DNA of 48,082 nt from Candidatus Zixiibacteriota bacterium (GTDB taxonomy: Bacteria > Desulfobacterota > Binatia > UBA9968): the NCBI GenBank assembly GCA_035574315.1, contig DATLYW010000017.1, positions 1 to 48,082 on the forward strand, given 5' to 3'. Each line of letters opens with the position of its first letter. Position 1 is the stretch's first letter. Shown here one piece after another: positions 1 to 6,845 of the stretch. The position numbers and the translations under genes are program-made. The notes under the pieces are model-generated. The model saw only the letters and a list, made by a program, of their open reading frames with translations. It ran no database searches and was not told the origin of the DNA.

Positions 1-129
1 CTCGTGGAACGCTTTTTTGCGTGGATTCAATGGCAACGTCGTCTCCTGGTTCGCTGGGAATACTATGCCCAAAACTTTCTCGGCTTTGTCCAGTTAGCGT
101 CTATCGCTGTCCTGCTAAAACAATTTTGA
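1..129 (+). CDS. IS5-family transposase, C-terminal fragment
   Basis: An open frame enters from the left edge and stops at TGA 127-129. The 42 visible residues start LVERFFAWIQWQRR and continue with RWEYYAQNFLGFVQLASI. This is the end of the DDE transposase domain of IS5 relatives: the ER-FAW motif holds the catalytic glutamate, followed by the conserved ENFLGFVQLA-like helix. The protein cuts and joins DNA at the IS ends. Its last 15 bases overlap, in the opposite sense, the end of the RNase HIII-like gene, which shows that the IS supplied that gene's present stop codon. Only the fragment is visible, so whether the IS is intact is unknown. Confidence 0.8.
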   Translation, partial: LVERFFAWIQWQRRLLVRWEYYAQNFLGFVQLASIAVLLKQF

Positions 130-140
130 GATAAGTTCTA
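1..140 (+). mobile_element. Right end of an IS5-family insertion sequence, cut by the window edge
   Basis: The first 129 bases encode the C-terminus of an IS5-type transposase, and the 11 bases after its stop end in GATAAGTTCTA, which fits the terminal repeat of this family (the mirror form TAGAACTTATC is a usual left end). CTAG at 138-141 matches the YTAR target of IS5 relatives, so it is a possible target duplication. The left end lies outside the window, so neither the repeat pair nor the duplication can be confirmed here. Confidence 0.65.
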
Positions 141-1641
141 GAATCGCGCTGTGCTCGGCAGAGCCAAGCTGTATGGCCTCGTCCCTGGAGATATTGTTAA
201 GCGTATTCGGATCTAAAAGCGACGCGGTTTCTTCAAGTTTGATCCGGCCTATGGAGGCGAACCGTCCCAGGCGTTCCAATTCTTTTTTGCCGCCGGGAGT
301 GTCCGACTCCTGTTTAGTGACCGGATGCAGCAATACTGTAAAATTCTCAAAGAATCTTGCACCCTCAAGATCCTTGCTCAGAAAGCCTCGCGCTATGATG
401 CTTGAGTCCGGCAGCAACCTGCCACAGTAATACCGCAACGTCAGAGCCAACCCATGAAGTTCTTTCTTGCAGTTCGTGCATAGCCCCGTTGTAACGCCGC
501 CCAAAGGTATTAGCTTCGCAGACTTTGCCACTGCGCCACACGATGGGCAGACGACCGAAAGGGATTTTATGTTTAGCTCTCCGCTCTCAAATTTGCTCCT
601 GAATTCTTTAGACAGGAGGTGGTCATTTATGGGTGGCGAAACTTTCTTGTGCGGCGCAACTTTCCCCTCTATGGTCTGTATTGTCTTGAAAGATCTCTTC
701 ACAAACCATGGCCACTCTTTCCCTGAGGCGTGCCATGCCTTCAGCCATTCTAGAGTGTCCGGGTCGCCGGCATTTCCACTACCTAAACTTTTCCTCGGCA
801 GGGTAAATTCTGGGTTTTTTGATATGGCCTCCATCACTTTCTGCTGCTCTCTTTTGGCGATGAGCGAAGCGACCCGAGATTCAAGATAGGTTTCGTCTGC
901 CTTGGTGGTCTTAATAACTTCTGCCCCGCCGTTTTCCAGAGATTTCAGATAGCGATTCAAGCTCGCGCCGATCCCGTAGTCATCCAAAACGATCCGGCAC
1001 TGTTTCAGATCCGCACCCACAGCAAAATGAAGGAGAATTCGCTGATACGTCAAGTCTAGTAGCTTGTTAATATTGTATCTATCCACGTGCCATGGAGGTA
1101 TTTTTTCTATAAAGAATCGTAAGCCTTGGTCTTTGAAAAAGTCAATTTTCCTAAAAAGCTCGTCCCAGTATTCAACGGTGTGTTTTACTTTCGTGTCGGC
1201 AACGCCTATCACCCTCTCCAACTCGGTGAAGATCGCTGAAGGAAACATAACTCCGACCAAGACCAAGTGGCCTAGAACTTCCCCTTTGCCCGTCTCATCA
1301 AAACCGATCAGGAATTCCTTAGTGGGCGCCATGAACGTTGAGCCAACCAGGGAATCGATGAAATCGTGGGCCTGGACCAAAGCACCGTCGTTTGAGTCCG
1401 TAACAAAGAGGGTGCCCTTCTTATAAAAAGTAAAGGTAGCATCCGAGTAGCGGATTCTCCAGGCTTCATGGGGGCTGGTTATTTTCTGATCCTCCAACCC
1501 TCCGTTGGCAGTAAGCCACTCTTTTATCTTGTCGGTTATTGCCGCTTCCTGGACAATCCATTTTCTGCTGGATATTAACTTCATAAAATTCGGCTCGCCA
1601 TTGGCAAACTGCGGCATTACCAGTGCGAGTTTCTGGCTCAT
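115..1641 (-). CDS. RNase HIII-like protein with zinc ribbon and PIN-like domain, 3' end replaced by an IS
   Basis: The 508-residue protein appears to have four parts. Residues about 20-100 resemble the TBP-like N-terminal domain of RNase HIII (FTFYKKGTLFV). Residues about 108-320 form an RNase H fold with the GFDETGKGE signature (D115, E116), DD at 220-221, an ADE at 248-250 and a later acidic cluster near D293. RNase HIII cuts RNA in RNA/DNA hybrids. Residues 365-391 hold CPSC...CTNC, a zinc ribbon. Residues about 405-500 look like a PIN nuclease domain (D412, E445, then GGKKELERLGR, and DEAI at 487-490). The usual final PIN strand and its acidic motif are missing: the last eight residues are encoded by the IS end and the stop lies inside it. 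The gene is third in a leftward operon after XRE and ImmA genes. The RNase HIII assignment is firm; PIN is an inference from residue pattern. Confidence 0.75.
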   Translation of the reverse strand: MSQKLALVMPQFANGEPNFMKLISSRKWIVQEAAITDKIKEWLTANGGLEDQKITSPHEAWRIRYSDATFTFYKKGTLFVTDSNDGALVQAHDFIDSLVGSTFMAPTKEFLIGFDETGKGEVLGHLVLVGVMFPSAIFTELERVIGVADTKVKHTVEYWDELFRKIDFFKDQGLRFFIEKIPPWHVDRYNINKLLDLTYQRILLHFAVGADLKQCRIVLDDYGIGASLNRYLKSLENGGAEVIKTTKADETYLESRVASLIAKREQQKVMEAISKNPEFTLPRKSLGSGNAGDPDTLEWLKAWHASGKEWPWFVKRSFKTIQTIEGKVAPHKKVSPPINDHLLSKEFRSKFESGELNIKSLSVVCPSCGAVAKSAKLIPLGGVTTGLCTNCKKELHGLALTLRYYCGRLLPDSSIIARGFLSKDLEGARFFENFTVLLHPVTKQESDTPGGKKELERLGRFASIGRIKLEETASLLDPNTLNNISRDEAIQLGSAEHSAILELISKLF

Positions 1642-1647
1642 AGAAAA

Positions 1648-1676
1648 ATTCTACGGCCAATCTGAAATTACGACAA
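1648..1676 (-). promoter_or_regulatory. Possible sigma-70 promoter before the RNase HIII-like gene
   Basis: On the minus strand TTGTCG (1671-1676) and TAGAAT (1648-1653) are separated by 17 bases. The -10 ends only seven bases before the ATG, so a transcript would have almost no leader. No Shine-Dalgarno sequence is visible before this ATG, which fits such a transcript. The gene may equally be read from the XRE-ImmA promoter. Confidence 0.3.
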
Positions 1677-1720
1677 GAAATTGTAAGAAATAACGGCGGA
1701 TGAACTACGCTTTTAGATTT

Positions 1721-2794
1721 TTAACGACGGCCTCTTATGCCTTCGCGGAGGTGGATAAGCGCCCAGACTTCTTCGTCGATGCTGAACGCCTCCACTTCTA
1801 TCTCTCCATAACCGATCGGGCCTGTTGACGAAGTCCGCCACGACTCAAGTTTTTCACCACCGCGATGGATGAGACCGGTAGCACCTCTCAAGGCGGTCGC
1901 GACGACGCTTGTTTGGGGAATCTCCATGTTTTTGTGAATTCGAATTCCCAATTGCTCTACCGCATGACTATGCGCCACCTCATGCACCCGCAACTTGGGT
2001 TTTGGTAGTGGGCATTCCTTCGGAAACAGAGTAGTCCCATAGTCTGCCAAAAGCTTCTCCTCGTTACGCTTATAACCGATCTTCGCTCGGACAAAATATA
2101 CCGGGTGGTCGCAATGCCTGAGACAGGCAAGAAGGGTAGCATAACGACTGGCTTCGGGCGCGACCTTCTTTCGGACTGCGTCCACCATATCGAAGCTTAA
2201 ACGTCCCGCGCGCTCGATTTCCCTCCGGAAAGCAGGCTCAAAGATACCAGGGTAAAACGCCAGAACGCCGGCGATCCGATCAACTAACACCTCCTCCGGC
2301 TCCCGCCGTTCCGATGGGGTCCTGCGGAAAGCAAATCGAAGCTGTTTGCCATCCAGTATAAGATGGACGACCTCATGCCATTTGCTGAAATATCGCCGGA
2401 GGGCATGCCACCCGCGACAATTGATTACCGCCAAAAATGGCCTTTCCCATGCCTGATGATGCTGCCGCTGAAGAATCACTGCATCAGTTTGATCATCAAG
2501 TTCCGTAGCAAGAAGGGCCATCCCAGGTTCCACGGCCGGAGGAATATTGCGAAGCAGCTGATTAAGGTCTATCTCGTCCCGTACCTCTTTGATGTCGAGA
2601 TTGAGAGATGCCGTTACCAACTCCAGCAGCTCAGTCAGCGTCTCCGGCTGCCCGTGGGCGGCTATCCACTTTCCCAGTTCCTCTTTGCAGTATCGGATGA
2701 TGTTGCTTTCGATGTCGCCCCGGAGCGGAAGCCCAAGGCGTTTTGCCGCTGCGCGAAGTTGGTGGTTATAGGCGTCCCGTTCGGATTTGGTCAA
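1721..2794 (-). CDS. ImmA/IrrE-type metallopeptidase
   Basis: The 357-residue protein has a zinc-protease HExxH motif (H140 E141 V V H144, within KWHEVVHLIL) followed about 24 residues later by an EE-VLVDRIAG helix (E167/E168), which is the expected third zinc ligand of the ImmA/IrrE (COG2856) family. The N-terminal 130 residues and the C-terminal region with HEVAHSHAVEQL are not recognised; HEVAH is a second HExxH-like string whose role is unclear. ImmA proteases cleave XRE-type repressors and so derepress mobile elements or stress genes. The start overlaps the end of the XRE gene by ATGA, so the two are translationally coupled, which supports that regulator as its substrate. The target is inferred. 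Confidence 0.75.
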   Translation of the reverse strand: MTKSERDAYNHQLRAAAKRLGLPLRGDIESNIIRYCKEELGKWIAAHGQPETLTELLELVTASLNLDIKEVRDEIDLNQLLRNIPPAVEPGMALLATELDDQTDAVILQRQHHQAWERPFLAVINCRGWHALRRYFSKWHEVVHLILDGKQLRFAFRRTPSERREPEEVLVDRIAGVLAFYPGIFEPAFRREIERAGRLSFDMVDAVRKKVAPEASRYATLLACLRHCDHPVYFVRAKIGYKRNEEKLLADYGTTLFPKECPLPKPKLRVHEVAHSHAVEQLGIRIHKNMEIPQTSVVATALRGATGLIHRGGEKLESWRTSSTGPIGYGEIEVEAFSIDEEVWALIHLREGIRGRR

Positions 2795-3222
2795 TGCTTC
2801 TCCTCCAGAAAAGCCTTTACACCATCATAAAGCTTTCTCCAGTCCTCTTTGCTCATCGGCATCCGCTTTTTTGAACTTCGCCTTGCCACCACCGACCGAC
2901 CGATTTCAAGCAGGGTAAGCGTCTGTCGGTACGTGAGACTGAACTCTTCTGCGAGTTCTCCGAGTTCTTGAGGTATTTCGATTTTCTGGGGTTGATAGTC
3001 CGCAGGCGCGGGCTCACCCCGGAGAAGGAAGTCTATAGAAGCGCTCAGGACGTTGGCCACCCGCAGAAGTTTGTCACCGCTGATGTCTGATCTATCGTGC
3101 TCAACCTCCCACAAGAAGCTTTTCGAAATCCCGGCTTTCTCGGCAACCTGGTCCAGTGTTAACCCCCTCTGGTTTCTAACTTGGCGAATTCTGCCACCTA
3201 CAGTCTCCATTTTTTCAAACAT
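2791..3222 (-). CDS. XRE-family helix-turn-helix transcriptional regulator
   Basis: The 143-residue protein has a classic Cro/CI helix-turn-helix at residues about 10-66: GRIRQVRNQRGLTLDQVAEK, then AGISKSFLWEVE and a DKLLRVANVLS helix. A C-terminal helical region of about 60 residues could mediate dimerisation or cleavage. An in-frame stop lies just upstream of ATG 3222; ATG 3210 is an alternative start, and GGAGG sits about 20 bases before the first ATG. It is the first gene of the leftward operon and overlaps ImmA. Its promoter shares the -10 region with the divergent conjugation operon, so it probably represses both directions. Family is certain; the regulated genes are inferred. Confidence 0.85.
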   Translation of the reverse strand: MFEKMETVGGRIRQVRNQRGLTLDQVAEKAGISKSFLWEVEHDRSDISGDKLLRVANVLSASIDFLLRGEPAPADYQPQKIEIPQELGELAEEFSLTYRQTLTLLEIGRSVVARRSSKKRMPMSKEDWRKLYDGVKAFLEEKH

Positions 3223-3255
3223 TTCAATAACTTATGTTAATCCTCCGTTCTCCAC

Positions 3256-3284
3256 TTGACTATACCGCTTTAGCGAATTATATT
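3256..3284 (+). promoter_or_regulatory. Sigma-70 promoter of the rightward conjugation operon
   Basis: TTGACT (3256-3261) and TATATT (3279-3284) are separated by exactly 17 bases. The predicted start of transcription near 3291 leaves a leader of about 120 bases before the proline-rich ORF. The spacer contains CGCT-TT-AGCG, a short inverted repeat that could be part of an operator. Confidence 0.6.
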
Positions 3285-3305
3285 TATATACTGGTATGAT
3301 GCCTA
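3277..3305 (-). promoter_or_regulatory. Sigma-70 promoter of the leftward XRE-ImmA operon, overlapping the rightward -10
   Basis: On the minus strand TATAAT (3277-3282) is a perfect -10, with TAGGCA (3300-3305) 17 bases upstream as a weak -35. The two divergent -10 boxes overlap by four bases, so polymerase can bind in only one direction at a time and one repressor could block both. Confidence 0.5.
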
Positions 3306-3394
3306 ACCCTCAATATCTAGACAGCACTTATTTATCAGGAGGCCAAGCCCGAGTCAAGCACAAAAGTCACACCGAAGGCGAAACAAACAACTCC

Positions 3395-3401
3395 AAGGAG
3401 G
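3395..3401 (+). promoter_or_regulatory. Strong Shine-Dalgarno site for the proline-rich ORF
   Basis: AAGGAGG lies nine bases before ATG 3411. It is the only good ribosome site near the start of the operon: none precedes the E2-E1 ATG at 3578. It is the main evidence that the short ORF is translated and that E2-E1 depends on it. Confidence 0.7.
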
Positions 3402-3410
3402 AGAAACTTT

Positions 3411-3584
3411 ATGGATAACCAAACCCAAGGCGATAAGAAAAATAATCCCGGAGGGGAACGTCCTGATAAGCCTGAGCACCCGGAACATCCAGAGCGTCCC
3501 GATGTTCCACCGGGGCCGCCGCGTCCACCCGGACCGCCTGAGCCCCCGCGTCCACCTCGGCACCGCCCCGTCGGGCTATGCTAA
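3411..3584 (+). CDS. 57-residue proline-rich peptide, first gene of the ubiquitin-like conjugation operon
   Basis: The peptide begins MDNQTQGDKKNNPGGERPDK, continues with HPEHPERP and PPGPPRPPGPPEPPRPP-type runs, and ends HRPVGLC. It has no hydrophobic core, signal peptide or beta-grasp pattern and should be disordered. A strong AAGGAGG precedes the ATG, and its stop codon overlaps the E2-E1 start by seven bases, so translation of the enzyme is coupled to it. Position and disorder make it a candidate substrate, carrier or adaptor of the E2-E1 enzyme; the free C-terminal GLC could be the group that is activated, but this is speculation. It could also be only a translated leader. Confidence 0.6.
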   Translation: MDNQTQGDKKNNPGGERPDKPEHPEHPERPDVPPGPPRPPGPPEPPRPPRHRPVGLC

Positions 3585-5290
3585 AGCCGTGGTGGGAACG
3601 ATGGCCGGGCCGTCTCGAGTTTGAGCTAAAAGAACTCGACCAGGCAGGCATTCCATACGAGCTTGACCAAGCGGCTCGCGCTGCCGGAGTTATAGCACTG
3701 CGACTCAAACCCACTCTCGACGGGGAGACGCTGAATCTTTTGGCGATCTTCCCTGACATGTACCCCTATACCCGGTTCGAGGTCTTCGCCGAAGATCTGG
3801 ATCTCGAACACCATCAGCATCCCTTTTCAAAAACCCTTTGCCTTATAGGGCGAGCAACGCGCCACTGGAAACCAACCGACACTCTCGCCGGTTTCATAAA
3901 AAATCGGTTGCCGCAGGTTCTTAAGGCTGCCCGAAGCAATAACCCCTCCGATGCGGCAGAGCTGGAGGAACACCAAGGAGAACCGTTCAGCGACTATTAT
4001 CAGTATGCCCCAGGCACCATCGTCTTTGTGGATAGCTCGTGGTCTCTTGATCCAAATACCAAGCAGGGAGAGCTTATAATCGGCCTCGGCGAAAACGCAG
4101 GAAATATTGTACGCGGAGCCGTGCTGGAGATCCGCGACAGCAATCGCACCTTGCTTGCTAAGGCCGACCCTTCACTCGCGCGCCTTTACCCGAAGAGGAT
4201 GCATGCAAGATGGCTACGCGTCGATGCTCCAGTTCGCGAAGTGAACCCAGGTCGCTTCCTAGATGCACTCGTTAAGCATAACCGTAGTCTTGAACGTCCG
4301 TTGTGGCATCCGGTGAAAGGCTGGCGCTTGGACGTGATCGGCGTTGTTTTTCCAGAGGAAGTCCGCTGGCGTCAGAATTCCGACGGATGGGTGTTCGTTA
4401 TCAGAGCAGAAGAGTTAAAAGACAAAGGGCGTAGGAGAAATGGTGCTTACCTTGCCCGAGCGGGGCGAGTAGGACGGGAGGATCTTACCGCCCGAGTACC
4501 AGAACTTGCACCTCTCCGAGATATCAGGGTTGCACTCGTAGGACTTGGCGGAATAGGAGCGCCGAGCGCAATAGAATTTGCCAGGAGCGGCGTAGGAGAG
4601 TTGCGGATCGTTGACCACGACATCGTTGATCCCGGCACTGTTATCCGCTGGCCGTTGGGCATCCCTGTTGCGGGTCTCCTTAAAACCGAGACTATCAAAA
4701 ACCTCATATCCGACCACTATCCCTACACCCAAGTGGTCGCTATCACGCACCGAATCGGAGCCCTTCGGGGTAATGGCGCAACAGACCTAAAAATATTGGA
4801 TGAATTTTTAGACGGTGCAGACTTTATCTACGACGCCACAGCCGAAGTTGGAATTCAGCACCTGTTGGCAGACTTAGCCCGTGAACGCGGGCTCCCATAT
4901 TTGTGCGTCTCAACCACTGCCGGTGCGTGGGGAGGTCTTGTCGTCCGCATTCGGCCAGGCCAGACCGAAGGATGTTGGCTGTGCCTGCAACATGCTCTAA
5001 TGGATGAATCAATCCCGAGCCCGCTGGCGGACCCGGCAGGTCAGACCCAGCCGGTTGGTTGTGCCGATCCAACATTTACCGGTGCCAGTTTTGATGTCGG
5101 CCAAATTGCTCTGGCCGGGGTCCGGCTTGCCGTCTCGACTCTTCTGGGTGGTGAAAGCGGCGGCTACACCGACGTTGATTGGGACGTGGCTGTGATTTCC
5201 TTGCGAAACTCCGCTGGCGAGATCATTGCGCCCCGGTTCGAGACATTCAAACTCAATCGCCATCCATCATGCGAATGCAGAAAGAAGTAG
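3578..5290 (+). CDS. E2-E1 fusion enzyme (ubiquitin-like conjugation)
   Basis: The 570-residue protein has an E2-like domain at residues about 10-120: FPDMYP (58-63), then HPFSKTLCLIG with the probable catalytic Cys88 and a conserved W97. A linker domain (about 140-300) follows, then an E1/ThiF domain: VALVGLGGIG (318-327) is the nucleotide-binding loop and IVDHDIVD (344-351) the acidic part of the ATP site. Cys495 in GCADPTFTG is a candidate E1 thioester cysteine. CWLC (466-469) with CEC (565-567) is a probable zinc site. Such fusions adenylate a C-terminal carboxylate and pass it through cysteines to a target, as CBASS Cap2 does. Here no CD-NTase is encoded nearby. The gene overlaps the proline-rich ORF and the JAMM gene. 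Family is firm; the conjugated protein is unknown. Confidence 0.9.
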   Translation: MLKPWWERWPGRLEFELKELDQAGIPYELDQAARAAGVIALRLKPTLDGETLNLLAIFPDMYPYTRFEVFAEDLDLEHHQHPFSKTLCLIGRATRHWKPTDTLAGFIKNRLPQVLKAARSNNPSDAAELEEHQGEPFSDYYQYAPGTIVFVDSSWSLDPNTKQGELIIGLGENAGNIVRGAVLEIRDSNRTLLAKADPSLARLYPKRMHARWLRVDAPVREVNPGRFLDALVKHNRSLERPLWHPVKGWRLDVIGVVFPEEVRWRQNSDGWVFVIRAEELKDKGRRRNGAYLARAGRVGREDLTARVPELAPLRDIRVALVGLGGIGAPSAIEFARSGVGELRIVDHDIVDPGTVIRWPLGIPVAGLLKTETIKNLISDHYPYTQVVAITHRIGALRGNGATDLKILDEFLDGADFIYDATAEVGIQHLLADLARERGLPYLCVSTTAGAWGGLVVRIRPGQTEGCWLCLQHALMDESIPSPLADPAGQTQPVGCADPTFTGASFDVGQIALAGVRLAVSTLLGGESGGYTDVDWDVAVISLRNSAGEIIAPRFETFKLNRHPSCECRKK

Positions 5291-5769
5291 GTGTCGCTTG
5301 GATATCGAAACTGGCCCTGTCCAGGATGATTGCCGAGGCGGATCGTGCTTTTCCTAAAGAAACAGGTGGTGTGTTGATCGGGTATTGGGCTGCGCCGTTG
5401 ACGGAAGTTGTTATAACAGATGCTACCGGGCCGGGACCCGAGGCGGTACACAACACCTACGGCTTCTTGCCTGATGCGAAGTACCAGGAGGAAGAAATCG
5501 CCCGGATCTATAATGACTCGGGTCGAATGTTCACGTATTTAGGGGACTGGCACAGTCACCCCAACGGAGGATCACGACTTAGTCGTCGCGATCGCCGCAC
5601 TGCGCGAGCAATTGCCACTCACGCTCCGGCTCGCGCGCCTGTACCCCTCATGGCGATACTAGCGGCAGAGTCCCCCTGGACTCTGAACATCTGGCGATGT
5701 GTTCCTATGCATCTCGGCAAACTGGTATGGGCTCTGCGGACGATCCCTTTTAGACAAAAATCATTTTGA
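5269..5769 (+). CDS. JAMM/MPN-domain isopeptidase (deubiquitinase-like)
   Basis: The 166-residue protein is essentially a single JAB1/MPN domain. It carries a full JAMM zinc site: E31 in KETGGVLIG, H95-S-H97-P, S105 and D108 (GDWHSHPNGG then LSRRD). Enzymes of this kind cut isopeptide bonds made by the E1/E2 pair or trim the modifier, as Cap3 and bacterial DUB partners do. The start is at ATG 5269 or ATG 5275, both inside the end of the E2-E1 gene, giving a 22-base overlap. DUF2188 follows after 29 bases. All catalytic residues are present, so activity is expected; the substrate is not known. Confidence 0.9.
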   Translation: MRMQKEVGVAWISKLALSRMIAEADRAFPKETGGVLIGYWAAPLTEVVITDATGPGPEAVHNTYGFLPDAKYQEEEIARIYNDSGRMFTYLGDWHSHPNGGSRLSRRDRRTARAIATHAPARAPVPLMAILAAESPWTLNIWRCVPMHLGKLVWALRTIPFRQKSF

Positions 5770-5798
5770 CACAGTCTCGATCAAAGAAGGAGGTCTCA

Positions 5799-6032
5799 AT
5801 GCGAAAGAATATTCACGTTACCCATAGAAAAGAGGGGAATTGGGCCGTGAAAGGCGAGGGCGACAAACGAGCTTCTGGTCTTTACCCGACCCAGCGGGAA
5901 GCTACAGAAGCCGGCCGCGAGCTTGCGCAAAAGAACAAATCGGAACTCTTCATCCATGACCGAGAGAATAAGATCAGAGATAGGGACAGCTATGACGGAG
6001 ATCCTTTTCCGCCGAGAGACAAGAAACACTAG
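5799..6032 (+). CDS. DUF2188 domain protein
   Basis: The 77-residue protein is one DUF2188 domain: the HVTHRKEGNWAVKGEG strand pair, a TQREATEAGRELAQ helix, an SELFIHDRENKIRDRDSY strand-turn motif, and the usual PFPP tail. DUF2188 has no settled function; it is small, charged and probably a dsRBD-like alpha/beta fold. AAGGAGG at 5787-5793 lies five bases before ATG 5799. It sits 29 bases after the JAMM gene in the same operon. DUF2188 proteins are widespread, so its presence does not by itself say what the system does. Confidence 0.75.
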   Translation: MRKNIHVTHRKEGNWAVKGEGDKRASGLYPTQREATEAGRELAQKNKSELFIHDRENKIRDRDSYDGDPFPPRDKKH

Positions 6033-6073
6033 CTTCGGATTTCCAGCTGGTAACTTATATCGAGGAGGAGCAT

Positions 6074-6382
6074 ATGCTGCTCGATTTCAACGGATGGAAC
6101 TACGAGCGCTGCAAGGGCCAAGCCGTCTCGTACGTGGCGAGGGGTCGGGGCAAACCGGACCGGATCGCAAATTCCGTCCGGACCACGATGGCGAAGGGCA
6201 ACCTCGACCGCGAGTCGCTCGAACGGATGCTGGGCGAAATCGAGAGCGAAACCGTCCGGCCGTTCTTCGGCTCGCCCTGGAACCAGCCGGAGCGGCTGGA
6301 TCGTTTCCGGGCGATAAAAGACGGCTTGGTCGGGGAGGTCACGCCAAGTGGAAAACCACGCGAGGGAGGTTCAGAACAGTGA
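6074..6382 (+). CDS. Unrecognised 102-residue protein of the conjugation operon
   Basis: I do not recognise this protein. It starts MLLDFNGWNYERCKGQAV, has a charged helical middle (RESLERMLGEIESE) and a hydrophilic, glycine/proline-rich tail. There are no membrane segments, signal peptide or cysteine pairs. GGAGGAG (6064-6070) immediately precedes the ATG. Its stop overlaps the next gene by GTGA, so it is coupled to the lamin-tail protein, and the two probably act together. Its codons look more G/C-rich than those of the JAMM and DUF2188 genes, which may mean a different origin. Confidence 0.7.
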   Translation: MLLDFNGWNYERCKGQAVSYVARGRGKPDRIANSVRTTMAKGNLDRESLERMLGEIESETVRPFFGSPWNQPERLDRFRAIKDGLVGEVTPSGKPREGGSEQ

Positions 6383-6843
6383 GAAGCCTGCAAGTCATAA
6401 GAGCCAAGCCGAACCCCACCGGCAAGGACCGACACGGGCCATATATCCCGCCCAAGCAGTTGGCCGCCGAGTGGGTGGATTTCAAGAACGACGGCACAGA
6501 GACGTTCCCATTAAGCGGTATCTCTCTGCAACACATTGCCTACCAGCCGGGATGCAGAAATGGAAAATGGGATAAGGTCATGGGCTTCCAAGGGGATCTC
6601 GGCGTGGGGCAGGTTATACGTGTCCATTCAGGAGGAGAAATTCCATTATCACAAATGAATGCCGAAGACGCTCAGGGCGCCGACTTCCATCTGTTCACAG
6701 GCAAAAATTACATATGGAACAACGACTGTGGCGATAGCGCTGGTCTCTGGAACGGGAATGCCTGGGTGGATAAGGCATCTTATGACCCACATCCTCCCGA
6801 AGGCCGGATACTGCGCAGGGTCGGGAACAAATTGGTGCCTTAA
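6379..6843 (+). CDS. Lamin-tail-domain (LTD) protein
   Basis: The 154-residue protein has the look of a stand-alone lamin tail domain: EWVDFKNDGTETFPLSGISL matches the usual EWVEL-N....DLSGW strand pair, and FHLFTGKNYIWNNDCGDSAG matches the core with the invariant WNN-GD-A motif, followed by V-KASY. This is an immunoglobulin-like beta fold; in bacteria it is found alone or fused to nucleases and surface proteins. The GTG start (6379-6381) overlaps the upstream stop. An in-frame extension further upstream runs through other genes and is not used. There is no signal peptide, so it should stay in the cytoplasm, where it could be an adaptor or target of the conjugation enzymes. That role is inferred only from the operon. 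Confidence 0.7.
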   Translation: MRSLQVIRAKPNPTGKDRHGPYIPPKQLAAEWVDFKNDGTETFPLSGISLQHIAYQPGCRNGKWDKVMGFQGDLGVGQVIRVHSGGEIPLSQMNAEDAQGADFHLFTGKNYIWNNDCGDSAGLWNGNAWVDKASYDPHPPEGRILRRVGNKLVP

Positions 6844-6845
6844 CC

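Noticed and set aside
5923..6378. A longer N-terminus for the lamin-tail protein
   Set aside because: The upstream in-frame sequence overlaps DUF2188 and the 102-residue gene in another frame and is Arg/Gly-rich; the GTG at 6379 is coupled to the preceding stop.
3411..6843. A type II CBASS operon
   Set aside because: E2-E1 and JAMM resemble Cap2 and Cap3, but no CD-NTase and no CBASS effector is present on either side within the island.
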